Below are positions 9,653 through 18,478 of a stretch of DNA of 64,000 nt, in pieces. This DNA is from Rhodobacter maris (GTDB lineage Bacteria > Pseudomonadota > Alphaproteobacteria > Rhodobacterales > Rhodobacteraceae), in assembly GCF_900217815.1 (NCBI RefSeq), contig NZ_OBMT01000008.1, positions 62,001 through 126,000 of the forward strand. Reading direction: 5' to 3'. The notes beneath the pieces were generated by a model. The model worked only from the letters and a program-made list of their open reading frames with translations, ran no database searches and was not told the origin of the DNA. How positions within the stretch are numbered: the first letter of the stretch is position 1; each line of letters opens with the position of its first letter. The position numbers and the translations under genes were made by a program.

Positions 9653-11467
9653 ATGTGTGGCATCATTGGAATTCTGGGCAAGCACGAAGTGGCTCCGTTG
9701 CTTGTCGAGTCGCTCAAGCGGCTCGAATACCGCGGCTATGACAGCGCCGGCATCGCCACGGTGAATGCAGGCCAGCTCGACCGCCGCCGCGCCGTGGGCA
9801 AGCTCGTCAATCTCTCCGATCTTCTGGTGCATCAACCGCTGGCCGGACGCGCGGGGATCGGCCACACCCGCTGGGCAACGCATGGCGCCGCCACCACAGG
9901 CAACGCCCATCCACATCGCTCTGGCCCGGTTGCGGTGGTGCATAACGGCATCATCGAAAACTTTCGCGACCTTCGCGCCGAGCTTGCCGAAGCCGGGATC
10001 ACCCCCGAGACCGAAACCGACAGCGAAACCGTGGCCCTGCTCACGCGGATGTTCATGGAGCGCGGCATGGGCCCGCATAACGCCGCTGTGGCCGCGCTTC
10101 ACAAGCTGGAGGGCGCCTTCGCGCTGTTGTGGCTGTTCGAGGGGCAGGACGATCTGATGATCGCCGCGCGCAAGGGGTCGCCGCTCGCCATCGGTCATGG
10201 CATGGGCGAGATGTTCGTGGGCTCCGATGCGATCGCGCTTTCTCCCTTCACCGACCGTATCACCTATCTGGCCGAGGGGGATTATGCTTTCGTCACCCGC
10301 GCCGGCGTCGAGATCTTCGATGCCGATGGCGTGCAGGCCAGCCGCGAAACGACCCGCATAGACCTGAGTGCAACACAGGTCGAGAAGGGCGGCTACAAGC
10401 ATTTCATGGCCAAGGAGATCGCCGAGCAACCCGTGGTGTTGGGCGATGCCTTGCGACATTATCTCAAGGCAGACCACATCAATCTGCCTGAAGAACTGGA
10501 CTTTTCGAACATCGAGCGGCTCACACTTGTGGCCTGCGGCACCGCTTTCTACGCTTGTTCGGTGGCGAAATACTGGTTCGAGAGCCTGGCCGGTCTGCCC
10601 TGCGAAATCGATGTCGCCTCCGAATTCCGCTACCGCGAACCGCCGCTGCCGAAAAACAGTTTCGCCCTGTTCGTCAGCCAATCGGGGGAGACCGCCGACA
10701 CGCTGGCAGCCTTGCGGTACTGCAAGGGCAAGGTCGCGCACACGGTCGCAGTGGTGAACGTGCCCACCTCCTCGATTGCGCGGGAGGCGGATCTGGCGCT
10801 GCCGATCCTCGCAGGCATCGAGGTCGGTGTCGCCTCGACCAAGGCCTTCAGTTGCCAGCTTCTGGCGCTGGCGGTGATGGCGCTGAAAGCCGGGCGCGAC
10901 CGCGGCCATCTGAGCGCCGCGCAGGCCGCCGCACATATGGACACGCTGCGCGCGCTGCCCGGGCTGATGAATGCCGCGCTGGCCACTTCGGATGAGATCG
11001 CCCGGCTGGCCGCCCAGCTTGCCGAGGCGCAGGACATCCTCTTTCTCGGGCGCGGGGCGATGTATCCGCTCGCCCTTGAAGGTGCTCTGAAACTCAAGGA
11101 AATCAGCTATATCCATGCGGAGGGCTATGCTTCGGGCGAGCTCAAGCACGGGCCCATCGCGCTCATCGACCGCACCGTGCCGGTGATCGTGATGGCGCCG
11201 CATGACCGGCTGTTCGACAAGACCGTCTCGAACATGCAGGAGGTGATGGCGCGGCACGGCAAGGTGCTGCTTGTCACCGATGCGAAGGGCGCCACCACAG
11301 CCGCCGAAGGCACCTGGGCCCATCTGCGCATGCCGGAGGTGGCCGAGCCTTTCGCGCCGATCCTCTACGCCTTGCCCGCGCAGCTTCTCGCCTATCACAC
11401 CGCCATCGCCAAGGGGACTGATGTCGACCAACCGCGCAATCTGGCAAAATCAGTGACGGTGGAATGA
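9653..11467 (+). CDS. glmS: glutamine:fructose-6-phosphate aminotransferase (isomerizing)
   Basis: A 604-residue enzyme forming glucosamine-6-phosphate. The N-terminal Ntn glutaminase starts MCGIIGILG with the catalytic Cys directly after Met. Two SIS sugar-isomerase domains follow (VACGTAFYACSVAKYW, FVSQSGETADTLAAL, FLGRGAMYPLALEGALKLKE), and the C-terminus LAKSVTVE is the canonical glmS ending. It abuts glmU upstream and overlaps the AlkD-like gene by ATGA. There is no room upstream for a glmS ribozyme, as expected outside Firmicutes. Confidence 0.97.
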   Translation: MCGIIGILGKHEVAPLLVESLKRLEYRGYDSAGIATVNAGQLDRRRAVGKLVNLSDLLVHQPLAGRAGIGHTRWATHGAATTGNAHPHRSGPVAVVHNGIIENFRDLRAELAEAGITPETETDSETVALLTRMFMERGMGPHNAAVAALHKLEGAFALLWLFEGQDDLMIAARKGSPLAIGHGMGEMFVGSDAIALSPFTDRITYLAEGDYAFVTRAGVEIFDADGVQASRETTRIDLSATQVEKGGYKHFMAKEIAEQPVVLGDALRHYLKADHINLPEELDFSNIERLTLVACGTAFYACSVAKYWFESLAGLPCEIDVASEFRYREPPLPKNSFALFVSQSGETADTLAALRYCKGKVAHTVAVVNVPTSSIAREADLALPILAGIEVGVASTKAFSCQLLALAVMALKAGRDRGHLSAAQAAAHMDTLRALPGLMNAALATSDEIARLAAQLAEAQDILFLGRGAMYPLALEGALKLKEISYIHAEGYASGELKHGPIALIDRTVPVIVMAPHDRLFDKTVSNMQEVMARHGKVLLVTDAKGATTAAEGTWAHLRMPEVAEPFAPILYALPAQLLAYHTAIAKGTDVDQPRNLAKSVTVE

Positions 11468-12297
11468 GCCGCAAACGCCGCGCCAGGGTGATCATCGCCG
11501 AAGACCGGCCGATGACCGAGGAAGAGCTGCGGCTTTCCGCCGAGGCCGCGGCCTATGCCGCCTCTGAGGCCGAGTATACGCAATACCACGAGGTGGAAGC
11601 GGAAGATCTCGGCCCGCCGCCCGGCATCGAGGAAGCGCTTGCCGCGCTTGCAGCCTGCGGCGATGCCGAGCGCGCGGCAGAGGCGGCCTCCTATCACAAG
11701 GTCGCGCGGCGTTATCTGGGCGTTCCGGTGCCCCTGATCGAGGACAGTGCGCGGCTGTGGCGCGCGCAATGCACGCTTGAGGAGCGGGTCGCGCTCGCAG
11801 ACGCGCTCTGGCGCACCGATGTGCACGAGGCGATGATCGCGGCGGCCAAACTGCTCACCCAGGCGCGGATCCGCCCCGATCAAGCGGTCTGGGATCTGAT
11901 TGCCGGCTGGGCGCCGGGGTTCAACGGCTGGGCCGTTTCCGACCATGCCTGCAACGCGGGCGGTCGGCGGCTTGCGGCGGCCCCGGAACGGCTCGACGAG
12001 GTCGAGACCTGGTTGCACAATCCCAACATGTGGACCCGGCGTGCGGCGCTGGTGATCACTTTGCCCTTTACGAAATCAAACATTCCAACGGCTGAAGAGC
12101 GCGCAATCCGTGCCCGAATCCTCAGCTGGTGCGAAAGCCTCGCCCCCGAACGCGACTGGTTCCTTCAGAAGGCAATCGGCGGGTGGTTGCGCGAGCTTTC
12201 CAAGCATGACGCCGCACCCGTCGCAGACTGGCTCGCCGCGCATGGGGCGACGCTCAAGCCCTTCGCGCGCAAGGAAGCCACAAAATATCTGCGCTGA
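11464..12297 (+). CDS. AlkD-like DNA alkylation repair / HEAT-like repeat protein
   Basis: A 277-residue protein. After a charged N-terminus of about 60 residues it shows the helical repeat pattern of the AlkC/AlkD DNA glycosylase superfamily. Diagnostic blocks are YHKVARRYLGVPVPLI, LADALWRTDVHEAMIAAAKLL, FNGWAVSDHACN and WTRRAALVITLPF. AlkD enzymes excise alkylated bases while scanning the helix; activity here is inferred from family only. It overlaps glmS by 4 bp (ATGA), so it is probably carried in the glmU-glmS transcript. The convergent peptidase C26 gene ends 3 bp away. Confidence 0.8.
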   Translation: MSRKRRARVIIAEDRPMTEEELRLSAEAAAYAASEAEYTQYHEVEAEDLGPPPGIEEALAALAACGDAERAAEAASYHKVARRYLGVPVPLIEDSARLWRAQCTLEERVALADALWRTDVHEAMIAAAKLLTQARIRPDQAVWDLIAGWAPGFNGWAVSDHACNAGGRRLAAAPERLDEVETWLHNPNMWTRRAALVITLPFTKSNIPTAEERAIRARILSWCESLAPERDWFLQKAIGGWLRELSKHDAAPVADWLAAHGATLKPFARKEATKYLR

Positions 12298-12300
12298 GCC

Positions 12301-13068
12301 TTATCTCTTCGCGGCCGCCCAGTCCCGCACCGCCGCACCGAAGGCCTGAAACAGCGGCCGCGACACCGGGTCGTGTTCGGCATTCCATTCCGGATGCCAT
12401 TGCACGGCGAGCGTGAAGCCGGGCGCATCCTTCACATAGATCGCCTCCGGCGTGCCATCCTCGGCGCGGCCCTCAATCACGATGCGGGGCCCGGGCTGGC
12501 AGATCCCCTGACCGTGCAGCGTATTGGTCAGAACCTCCTCGGCGCCAAAAAGTGCGGCAAACCGCCCGCCCGGGGCGAGACGGACCTTGTGGCGCAGCGC
12601 GAAGGCCTCTTCGAGCGTGCCCTCGGGCGGCATGCGGTGGTTCATCCGTCCGGGCAATTCGCGGATCTCGGGGTAAAGCGTGCCCCCCATCGCCACATTC
12701 ACCTCCTGAAAGCCACGGCAGATCCCCAGAAACGGCTGGCCGCGCTCTACGCAGGCTCGCACCAGCGGCAAGGTGATCGCATCGCGGGCGCGATCGAAGG
12801 CGCCATGTTTCTCTGTCGGCTCCTCGCCATATTCATGCGGATGAATGTTGGGACGCCCGCCGGTGAGCAGGAAACCATCGCACACTTCCAGCAACTCGGA
12901 AACGCTGACCATCTCCGGATCGGCCGGAATCAGAAGCGGCAGGCAATCCGACACATGCGCGACCGCGCAGGAATTCATCTGCCCCCCCTCATGCACCGGG
13001 TAACGGTCATTGACGAGGCCTCGGTTGCCGATCACGCCGACCACCGGGCGATGTGCGAATATGCTCAT
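12301..13068 (-). CDS. gamma-glutamyl-gamma-aminobutyrate hydrolase-like class I glutamine amidotransferase (peptidase C26)
   Basis: A 255-residue protein with the class I GATase triad: nucleophile Cys in FLGICRGFQEVN and His plus Glu in VQWHPEWN. FLLTGGRPNIHPHEY and GTLYPEI are typical of PuuD-like peptidase C26 enzymes, which hydrolyse gamma-glutamyl conjugates of putrescine or GABA. ATG 13068 is used because AAGGAG lies about 9 nt upstream; an earlier in-frame ATG at 13089 lacks one. No other putrescine catabolism genes are nearby, so the exact substrate is unproven. Confidence 0.85.
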   Translation of the reverse strand: MSIFAHRPVVGVIGNRGLVNDRYPVHEGGQMNSCAVAHVSDCLPLLIPADPEMVSVSELLEVCDGFLLTGGRPNIHPHEYGEEPTEKHGAFDRARDAITLPLVRACVERGQPFLGICRGFQEVNVAMGGTLYPEIRELPGRMNHRMPPEGTLEEAFALRHKVRLAPGGRFAALFGAEEVLTNTLHGQGICQPGPRIVIEGRAEDGTPEAIYVKDAPGFTLAVQWHPEWNAEHDPVSRPLFQAFGAAVRDWAAAKR

Positions 13069-13155
13069 GGCGCGCTCCTTTGCCATCAAGCTAGCGCCGG
13101 TGCGGCGTGGCGCAAAGGCTTTCGCACGCGCAACTTCTGTGCGTCAGTGCAAGGT

Positions 13156-13584
13156 TCAGGCCGCCGAAGCCTCGGCGGCGAGCTTGCGGATCCGCTCCAC
13201 CATCGCGGCGAGCCCGTTCGAGCGTTGCGCACTCAGATGCGCGTCGAGCCCGAGCCGCCCCATCTCGCCCCTCGCATCGACGGCGCTCACCTCGCTGACG
13301 CTGAGCCCGGCATAAAGCGCATGCAAAAGCGCGATCAGCCCCTGCACGATCATCGCATCCGAGGCGCCCTCGAAATTGAATACCGCTTGCGGCCCCTGCC
13401 CCTCGATGCGCGGCATCAGCCAGACCTGGCTTGCACAGCCCTCGACTTTTGTGGCGGGCACCTTGAGCGCTTCGTCGAGCGGGGGCAGAGCCTTGCCCAG
13501 TTCGATCACATGGCGGTAACGGTCCTCCCAGTCGTCGAGGAAGTCGAAGGTCTCGGCAATCTCTTCAAAGGCAGGGCTGGCCAT
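13156..13584 (-). CDS. sufE: SufE family cysteine desulfuration protein
   Basis: A 142-residue protein starting MASPAFEEIAETFDFLDDW. The persulfide-accepting Cys lies in KVEGCASQVW, and the family block IVQGLIALLHALYAG follows. SufE takes sulfur from SufS and passes it to the SufBCD scaffold for Fe-S cluster assembly in the cytoplasm. It is a lone gene here, without other suf genes. An upstream in-frame extension to 13668 is not used because homologues begin at this Met. Confidence 0.93.
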   Translation of the reverse strand: MASPAFEEIAETFDFLDDWEDRYRHVIELGKALPPLDEALKVPATKVEGCASQVWLMPRIEGQGPQAVFNFEGASDAMIVQGLIALLHALYAGLSVSEVSAVDARGEMGRLGLDAHLSAQRSNGLAAMVERIRKLAAEASAA

Positions 13585-13724
13585 GGCGGACTCCGGGGAT
13601 TTCATGCGCTTGCCCATGGGTAGCGCGCAGGGGCGCGAGCGTCCAGAGGGGCAGAGGCCGCTTTTCAAAGTCTGTGTGATCGGCTACCCAAGGCGAGACC
13701 TGTTGCCGTCCGACCGGAGTAGCC

Positions 13725-14210
13725 ATGACCCTGATCCGCCGTTCCGTCCCCCTTCCGCTGCTGCTGGCGACTTCCCTGGCTCTCACGGGCTGCGGCTGGA
13801 TGAACCCGTTCAACTGGTTCCGCCATCAGGAAGTTGCGCAGACGCTGGCACCGCCCGGCGGCTATCCCGATATCGAGAATGACAAGCGCCGTCTCATCGC
13901 CGATGTGGTCGGGCTGGAGGTGAAGCCCAGCCAGGGCGGCGCAATCGTCGCCGCAACCGGGCTGCCGCCGACTCAGGGCTGGTGGGGAACAGCGCTTCTG
14001 GCGGAAAACGATGGCGAGCCGGTCGAGGGCGAGATGCGGTATCGTTTCGTCGCGGTCTGGCCCGAACCGGGCAGCCTTGCGGCCCAGCGGGTGGGAACGC
14101 CCAATTCGCGGGAAGTGACGGCCACCGCCTATATCAACAGCGTCAAACTCGCCCGGGTGAAGCGGATCGTGGTGATCGGCGCTACCAACCAGCGCGCGAT
14201 CAGCCGCTGA
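13725..14210 (+). CDS. predicted lipoprotein of unknown function
   Basis: A 161-residue protein with a lipoprotein signal peptide: hydrophobic core PLPLLLATSLA and lipobox LTGC with Cys23. The mature part contains GGYPDIENDKRRLIADVVGLEV and ends AYINSVKLARVKRIVVIG. I do not recognise a named family, though similar small lipoproteins are common in Rhodobacterales. It is divergent from sufE and convergent with the 14271 gene, so it is probably transcribed alone. Confidence 0.7.
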   Translation: MTLIRRSVPLPLLLATSLALTGCGWMNPFNWFRHQEVAQTLAPPGGYPDIENDKRRLIADVVGLEVKPSQGGAIVAATGLPPTQGWWGTALLAENDGEPVEGEMRYRFVAVWPEPGSLAAQRVGTPNSREVTATAYINSVKLARVKRIVVIGATNQRAISR

Positions 14211-14270
14211 GCGTTACGGATCGGCGGGCGGGATCCTCTTCTCCTTCCCCGAAATCGCCCTGCCGGAGCT

Positions 14271-14732
14271 TCAGAGATCGGTCAGCGGCGTGGGCGGAGA
14301 TGCGCGCTTCAGCCCCTCCGGAAGGGGCGGCGGCGCGGGCGCGCCCGGAAGGCGGCGGATCAGGATATCACCGTTTCCGAGCCGTTCTGGCGGCAGATAA
14401 TTGCGCACATCGTCGATCAGCGCGAGCAGCTGCGCGAGCTTGGGCCCGAGGCTCTCGGCCGCAGCGCCCAGCCCGTCCTGCATCTCGTCGAGTTGCGGCC
14501 CCAGCTCGTCTATCAGGCCGCGGAGAAAAAGCTCTGCTCCACGCTCAACGAGCGACCGCCCTGCCACCATGTCGTCGCGCCCGGACGGCTCGGCCACTTC
14601 GGGCCCCGGCTCCGGCGGCAGAAGCTGGCGCGGCACGGGCGTGGGTTCTTCCGCAGGGGCGAACACGGCCCAGCCCCCGAACCCGAGAGCAGCCACAAGA
14701 ACAGCTACGGCAAGAAGGATGCGCTGGCTCAT
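14271..14732 (-). CDS. membrane-anchored protein of unknown function
   Basis: A 153-residue protein with a single N-terminal hydrophobic helix (residues about 5-27), a Pro-rich spacer, then an amphipathic central part (ERGAELFLRGLIDELGPQLDEMQ) that could be coiled. No motif was recognised; relatives in Rhodobacterales are sometimes loosely annotated as AAA-family, but no Walker motif is present. It starts 18 bp after the end of the EEP gene and is probably the last gene of the TerB/J, EEP, membrane-protein operon. Confidence 0.6.
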   Translation of the reverse strand: MSQRILLAVAVLVAALGFGGWAVFAPAEEPTPVPRQLLPPEPGPEVAEPSGRDDMVAGRSLVERGAELFLRGLIDELGPQLDEMQDGLGAAAESLGPKLAQLLALIDDVRNYLPPERLGNGDILIRRLPGAPAPPPLPEGLKRASPPTPLTDL

Positions 14733-14750
14733 GAGGCGATCATAGCCCGG

Positions 14751-15767
14751 TCAGAGCGCAAGATCCACCGAGACCGGAAAATGATCCGACGCCTGCAGCA
14801 GCGCTTCGCGCAGCTCCGGGGTGCGATAGCAGGCGGGATCGTCGAACGGATGCCAGATCCGCCATTTCGGCCCGCGCCGGCACAGATCGGGGGAAAGAAG
14901 GATATAATCGAGCATCGCCGAGAAATATTGCCCCGGCGGGGGGTCGGGAATGAAGAACCGCGCCGAGGCAGGTTGCGCGGCGGTCTGCCCTTTGCTCGGC
15001 CGGGCATGCGGATCATGCAGGCGCCGCTCCTGCGGCAGGCCATGCCCCAGCACGATCTCAAGCCCGGAGCGGCCAAAAAGCTTTTCATATTCGTCAAGCC
15101 CCGGCCCGTCGTTGAAGTCGCCCAGCACGATCAGGCTCTCGCCCCGGTCGAGCATCGCATCGACCCGGCGCCGCAGCCAGAGGCATTGCGCAAGCTGCTT
15201 GCGGCGGTTTTCGATCGCGACCCGCACTTCGCTGTCGAGATCGGTAGCGCCATGCGGCGCCTTTGATTTGATATGCACACCGATGAGCCGAACCTGCACC
15301 CCCGTGCGGGTTTCCAGCGTCGCTTCGAGCGGCGGTTTGGAGAAGATGACCATATCGAGCCGGTCGTCGATATCGAGATCGATCTGCAACTGACCGTCGA
15401 ACCGCGGCGCGAACTCGTTGCCCTCGGCAGGCTCATGCACCGCGCGGATCACATCGGGGTCGTAAAGCAGCGCAATTTCCTGCTGCGTCTCGTTCGCGAA
15501 CCCAATCAATGCGCGGCGCTGGCGGAGCGCGAATTTTGCGGCAAAAGCCTCGAGCATCGGCACGGTCTTGCGCCGGGTGTTGTTGTCGGGCGCCTCGACA
15601 ATCAGGATGGCATCGGCCTCGAGCGCAGTGAAAACGATGCCGAGCGCGCCGAGCTGTTCGGCCCGGCTCACCCCCCAACGAGCGGAGCGCTCGGTATCGT
15701 CAAGGATCCGCCCGCGTCGGTCGAAGAGCGAGGTGAACCATTCGACGTTATAGGTGGCGATCCGCAT
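14751..15767 (-). CDS. endonuclease/exonuclease/phosphatase (EEP) family protein
   Basis: A 338-residue protein beginning MRIATYNVEWFTSLF, the classic EEP start with the metal-binding Asn. The catalytic core is visible as LIGVHIKSK, VLGDFNDGPG and the C-terminal ASDHFPVSVDL with the general-base His. The family hydrolyses phosphodiester or phosphoester bonds, and the substrate here is unknown. No signal peptide is seen. Its ATG overlaps the TGA of the upstream TerB/J-domain gene by one base, so the two are coupled. Confidence 0.85.
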   Translation of the reverse strand: MRIATYNVEWFTSLFDRRGRILDDTERSARWGVSRAEQLGALGIVFTALEADAILIVEAPDNNTRRKTVPMLEAFAAKFALRQRRALIGFANETQQEIALLYDPDVIRAVHEPAEGNEFAPRFDGQLQIDLDIDDRLDMVIFSKPPLEATLETRTGVQVRLIGVHIKSKAPHGATDLDSEVRVAIENRRKQLAQCLWLRRRVDAMLDRGESLIVLGDFNDGPGLDEYEKLFGRSGLEIVLGHGLPQERRLHDPHARPSKGQTAAQPASARFFIPDPPPGQYFSAMLDYILLSPDLCRRGPKWRIWHPFDDPACYRTPELREALLQASDHFPVSVDLAL

Positions 15768-16465
15768 CAGAGCGCCGCCCGCTTCGCGGAAGATTCGATC
15801 TCGGCCCAGGCGGCATTGAGCGCCACCACGCGTTCCTCTGCGAGCTTGACCGCCTCGGGTGGCAGGCCGCGGGCAATCGCCCGGTCGGGGTGGGCATCGC
15901 GCACCAAAGTGCGCCAGCGCGCCTTGGCAGTCTGCAAATCGGTGCCGGGGGCAAGTTCAAGCACCGACCAGGGGTCGAGCGGTGCACCGGGCACAAAGGC
16001 CGCACGCACTGAACGAAAATTCACATCGTCGATGCCAAAGATCGCAGCCACCTCGGAGAGAAAGGCATCCTCGTTTTCGTGATATTCGCCATCCGCCATG
16101 GCGATGGCAAAGAGCCCCTCGAGCAGATCCTTCAGCATCGGATCGCCCCTCCCGAACATGGCCGCGATCTTGTGGGCATAGGCGTCAAACCCCGCCACAT
16201 CGGTGCGCGCCATGTCGAAAACGCGTGCGGCATTGGCCTCCTCGCCGGGCGGGATCTGGAAAATCGCGCGGAAGGCGGAGACCTCGTCGCGCGTCACCTG
16301 CCCGTCGGCCTTGGAAAGCTTCGCGCCGAGTGCGATGATGGCAATGGTGAAGGCGACCGAGCGCTCGGGCGGGGTACGCTCAAAGATCCCCGCGAGCCCC
16401 TCGGCGCGGGTCAGCGAGGAAACGGCCTCGCCGATGCGGGCCCAGAGGGAAGGCTTGCGCTCCAT
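15767..16465 (-). CDS. TerB-like plus J-domain protein (DjlA type, without TM helix)
   Basis: A 232-residue protein with an N-terminal TerB-like helical domain (LGAKLSKADGQVTRDEVSAF, with its pattern repeated in AIAMADGEYHENEDAFL) and a C-terminal J domain from about residue 165. The J domain contains the HPD tripeptide in RDAHPDRAIARG. J domains stimulate DnaK ATPase. The layout equals E. coli DjlA, but no N-terminal membrane segment is present. It heads the operon with the EEP gene. Confidence 0.85.
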   Translation of the reverse strand: MERKPSLWARIGEAVSSLTRAEGLAGIFERTPPERSVAFTIAIIALGAKLSKADGQVTRDEVSAFRAIFQIPPGEEANAARVFDMARTDVAGFDAYAHKIAAMFGRGDPMLKDLLEGLFAIAMADGEYHENEDAFLSEVAAIFGIDDVNFRSVRAAFVPGAPLDPWSVLELAPGTDLQTAKARWRTLVRDAHPDRAIARGLPPEAVKLAEERVVALNAAWAEIESSAKRAAL

Positions 16466-16482
16466 GGCGCCACTCTATCGCC

Positions 16483-16968
16483 TCACAAAATCTTTTGCAT
16501 CAACACAAGATCAATGAATCGTTCGAATTTTCGTCCGGCCTCGGCGACGCGCCCGGCTTCGACGTAGCCCACCGCCGCATGAAAGGCGAGGCCCGGCGCA
16601 TTCTCTGCCGAGATCCCGCCAACCATCAGATGCGCCCCAGCCTGGCGGGCGTGATCCTCCGCCGCCGCCATCAGCGCACGCCCCACCCCCTGCCCCCGTG
16701 CCGCCGGCGCGAGAATGATCGTATGTTCCATCGCCGCGGCATAGCCGAGCCCCTTGCGGAACTGGTCATAGCTGACGAAGCCCGCCACCTCCCCCAGGCT
16801 CTCGGCCACGAGAAAGGCCCGCCCCGCCGCCTGCCGCTCCGAAATGAGCTGCCCGAGGCTCTCGGCGCTGTGCAGCGTGGGCGAGAAGGTGATCGTCGTC
16901 TCGGCAATCACCGGATTCCAGAAAGCGAGAAGGGCGGGGATATCTTCGGGCGTGGCGGGGCGGATCAT
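16483..16968 (-). CDS. GNAT family N-acetyltransferase, phosphinothricin-acetyltransferase-like
   Basis: A 161-residue GNAT protein. The acetyl-CoA pyrophosphate loop reads ILAPAARGQGVGRALM, and PEDIPALLAFWNPVIAETT is the N-terminal pattern of phosphinothricin/methionine-sulfone acetyltransferase relatives. The substrate is not determinable from sequence. ATG 16968 is chosen because it has AAGGAG about 8 nt upstream and begins MIRPATPEDI; the long in-frame extension to 17181 covers the nhaA leader and is rejected. It is divergent from nhaA. Confidence 0.85.
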   Translation of the reverse strand: MIRPATPEDIPALLAFWNPVIAETTITFSPTLHSAESLGQLISERQAAGRAFLVAESLGEVAGFVSYDQFRKGLGYAAAMEHTIILAPAARGQGVGRALMAAAEDHARQAGAHLMVGGISAENAPGLAFHAAVGYVEAGRVAEAGRKFERFIDLVLMQKIL

Positions 16969-17043
16969 GGCGGGCTCCTTTGGCGGCACCCTGCCCCAGC
17001 CGCGCCCCGGGTGCAAGCGCAGCAAAAAGCGACATGAGCACCG

Positions 17044-17113
17044 TCGATTCTGGCTTGAAACGCGGGCGTGAGGGCCCATTTCCAAGGGGATACCAGAGAA
17101 AGGATACCTGCCC
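17044..17113 (+). ncRNA. candidate structured leader of nhaA (possible nhaA-I / Li+ riboswitch class)
   Basis: The 70 bases before the nhaA GTG are rich in short blocks that can pair or repeat. CGGGC near the 5' side can pair with GCCCG that overlaps the start codon, GGGCCC lies just inside, and GGATACC occurs twice as a direct repeat flanking AGAGAAA. Sequestering the start region would suit translational control. An nhaA-I RNA class upstream of nhaA is known in Alphaproteobacteria, but I could not check this against its covariance model, so the assignment is tentative. Confidence 0.4.
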
Positions 17114-18310
17114 GTGCTGAAGCGGATCGAGAAACTGTTCCAACACGAGGCGGCGGCCGGCGTGGTCTTGATGATCGCCACCGCGATGGCACTGGCACTG
17201 GCGAATTCGTCCTATGCGGATCTTTACACCCAGGCTCTGCATCTGAAATTCACAGTCTCCCTGGGCGAGACCGGCCTCTCCAAACCGCTGATTCTCTGGA
17301 TCAATGACGGGTTGATGGCGGTGTTTTTCCTGCTCGTCGGGCTGGAACTGAAATACGAGATCCGCGAAGGCGCCTTGCGCAATCCTGCCAATGTGGCACT
17401 GCCCGGCGTGGCGGCGCTCGGCGGCATGGCGATGCCGGCCCTGATCTATCTGGCGCTGAACTGGTCCGATCCGCTCCATGTCACCGGCTGGGCGATCCCG
17501 ACCGCCACCGATATCGCCTTTGCGGTGGGTGTGGTGGCGCTTCTGGGCAAACGCGTGCCGCCCGCGTTGAAGGTCTTCCTGCTCACGCTCGCGATTCTCG
17601 ACGATCTTGGCGCTATCATCGTGATCGCGCTTTTCTACACCGCCGAGCTGAAGCCGGTCTATCTGGCGCTCGGGCTGATCCCGATGGCGCTGATGGCGCT
17701 GCGCCTCTTCACCGGCGCGCACCGGATCGCGCCGACGCTGATCCTTGGTGTCGTGCTTTGGGTACTGGTGCTGAAATCGGGCGTGCATGCGACGCTCGCG
17801 GGCGTGATCACCGCCTTTTTCATTCCTCTCAAGGACCGCTACGGCAAATCGCCGCTCCACGCGCTCGAACATGCGCTCAACCCCTATGTGATGTTCCTCA
17901 TCGTGCCGGTCTTCGCGCTTGCCAATGCCGGTGTGAACCTCGGCGGCATCGGGATTTCGGATCTCTTCGCGCCGCTGCCGCTCGGGATCGCCGCGGGGCT
18001 CGTGATCGGCAAACAGATCGGCGTTTTCGGCGCAAGCTTCGCGCTGGTGAAATCGGGGGTCGCGCGGCTCCCCGAGGCGACGACATGGCTTCAGCTTTAC
18101 GGCATAGCTGCCCTCGCCGGGATCGGTTTTACCATGTCTCTCTTCATCGGTTCGCTGAATTTCGAGGAAGACGAACAGATGAACGCGGTCCGGCTCGGCG
18201 TTCTCGCGGGCTCGCTCGTCTCGGCATTGATCGGCTTTGCCGTGCTGCGACTGGCCCCGCAGGGAGACGCCGCGCGAGAGGCGGTGGCCACGCCGCAGGC
18301 GGCCAGCTGA
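17114..18310 (+). CDS. nhaA: Na+/H+ antiporter NhaA
   Basis: A 398-residue inner-membrane antiporter of normal length that exports Na+ (or Li+) in exchange for protons. Family hallmarks are the start IEKLFQHEAAAGVVLMIAT, the block GWAIPTATDIAFAVGVV, and the two ion-binding aspartates in LTLAILDDLGAI. GTG 17114 is the start. The gene stands alone, divergent from a GNAT gene, with a possibly structured leader before it and a strong terminator hairpin after it. Confidence 0.96.
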   Translation: MLKRIEKLFQHEAAAGVVLMIATAMALALANSSYADLYTQALHLKFTVSLGETGLSKPLILWINDGLMAVFFLLVGLELKYEIREGALRNPANVALPGVAALGGMAMPALIYLALNWSDPLHVTGWAIPTATDIAFAVGVVALLGKRVPPALKVFLLTLAILDDLGAIIVIALFYTAELKPVYLALGLIPMALMALRLFTGAHRIAPTLILGVVLWVLVLKSGVHATLAGVITAFFIPLKDRYGKSPLHALEHALNPYVMFLIVPVFALANAGVNLGGIGISDLFAPLPLGIAAGLVIGKQIGVFGASFALVKSGVARLPEATTWLQLYGIAALAGIGFTMSLFIGSLNFEEDEQMNAVRLGVLAGSLVSALIGFAVLRLAPQGDAAREAVATPQAAS

Positions 18311-18367
18311 GGCCTGGCCCGCCCCCTCCTTCGCCCTCGGGAAGATCTCGACCCGCCCGAAAACAGA

Positions 18368-18398
18368 AAAGGGCGCCCGCAGCGGCGCCCTTTCTTCT
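18368..18398. terminator. intrinsic terminator between convergent nhaA and mcm
   Basis: A perfect 10-bp stem, AAAGGGCGCC and GGCGCCCTTT around a 6-base loop, is followed by TCTTCTT on the plus strand and preceded by A-rich sequence. It should therefore end transcription in both directions. Confidence 0.8.
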
Positions 18399-18432
18399 TG
18401 GCCCTTCGACTCGGAGCAAACATCCCAGAGGG

Positions 18433-18476
18433 TGAATTGGCCCGGCCAAGAGGGGGGCAGCGCCCCCTGCCCGGCC
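18433..18476. repeat. GC-rich palindromic intergenic element (diverged copy)
   Basis: The core GGGGGCAGCGCCCCC-like hairpin between nhaA and mcm resembles the core of the two 36-bp copies at 31918 and 43110, flanked here by GGCCCGGCC and GCCCGGCC. It is a probable member of the same dispersed palindrome family, without coding potential. Confidence 0.45.
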
Positions 18477-18478
18477 AG

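Noticed and set aside
9653-9700. glmS ribozyme
   Set aside because: glmS starts directly at the glmU stop; there is no leader for a ribozyme.
8357-11431. 1024-codon open frame on the minus strand opposite glmU-glmS
   Set aside because: It is exactly antisense to two clear enzymes, has no domain logic and is rich in His/Arg/Gly, as expected from the high-GC complement.
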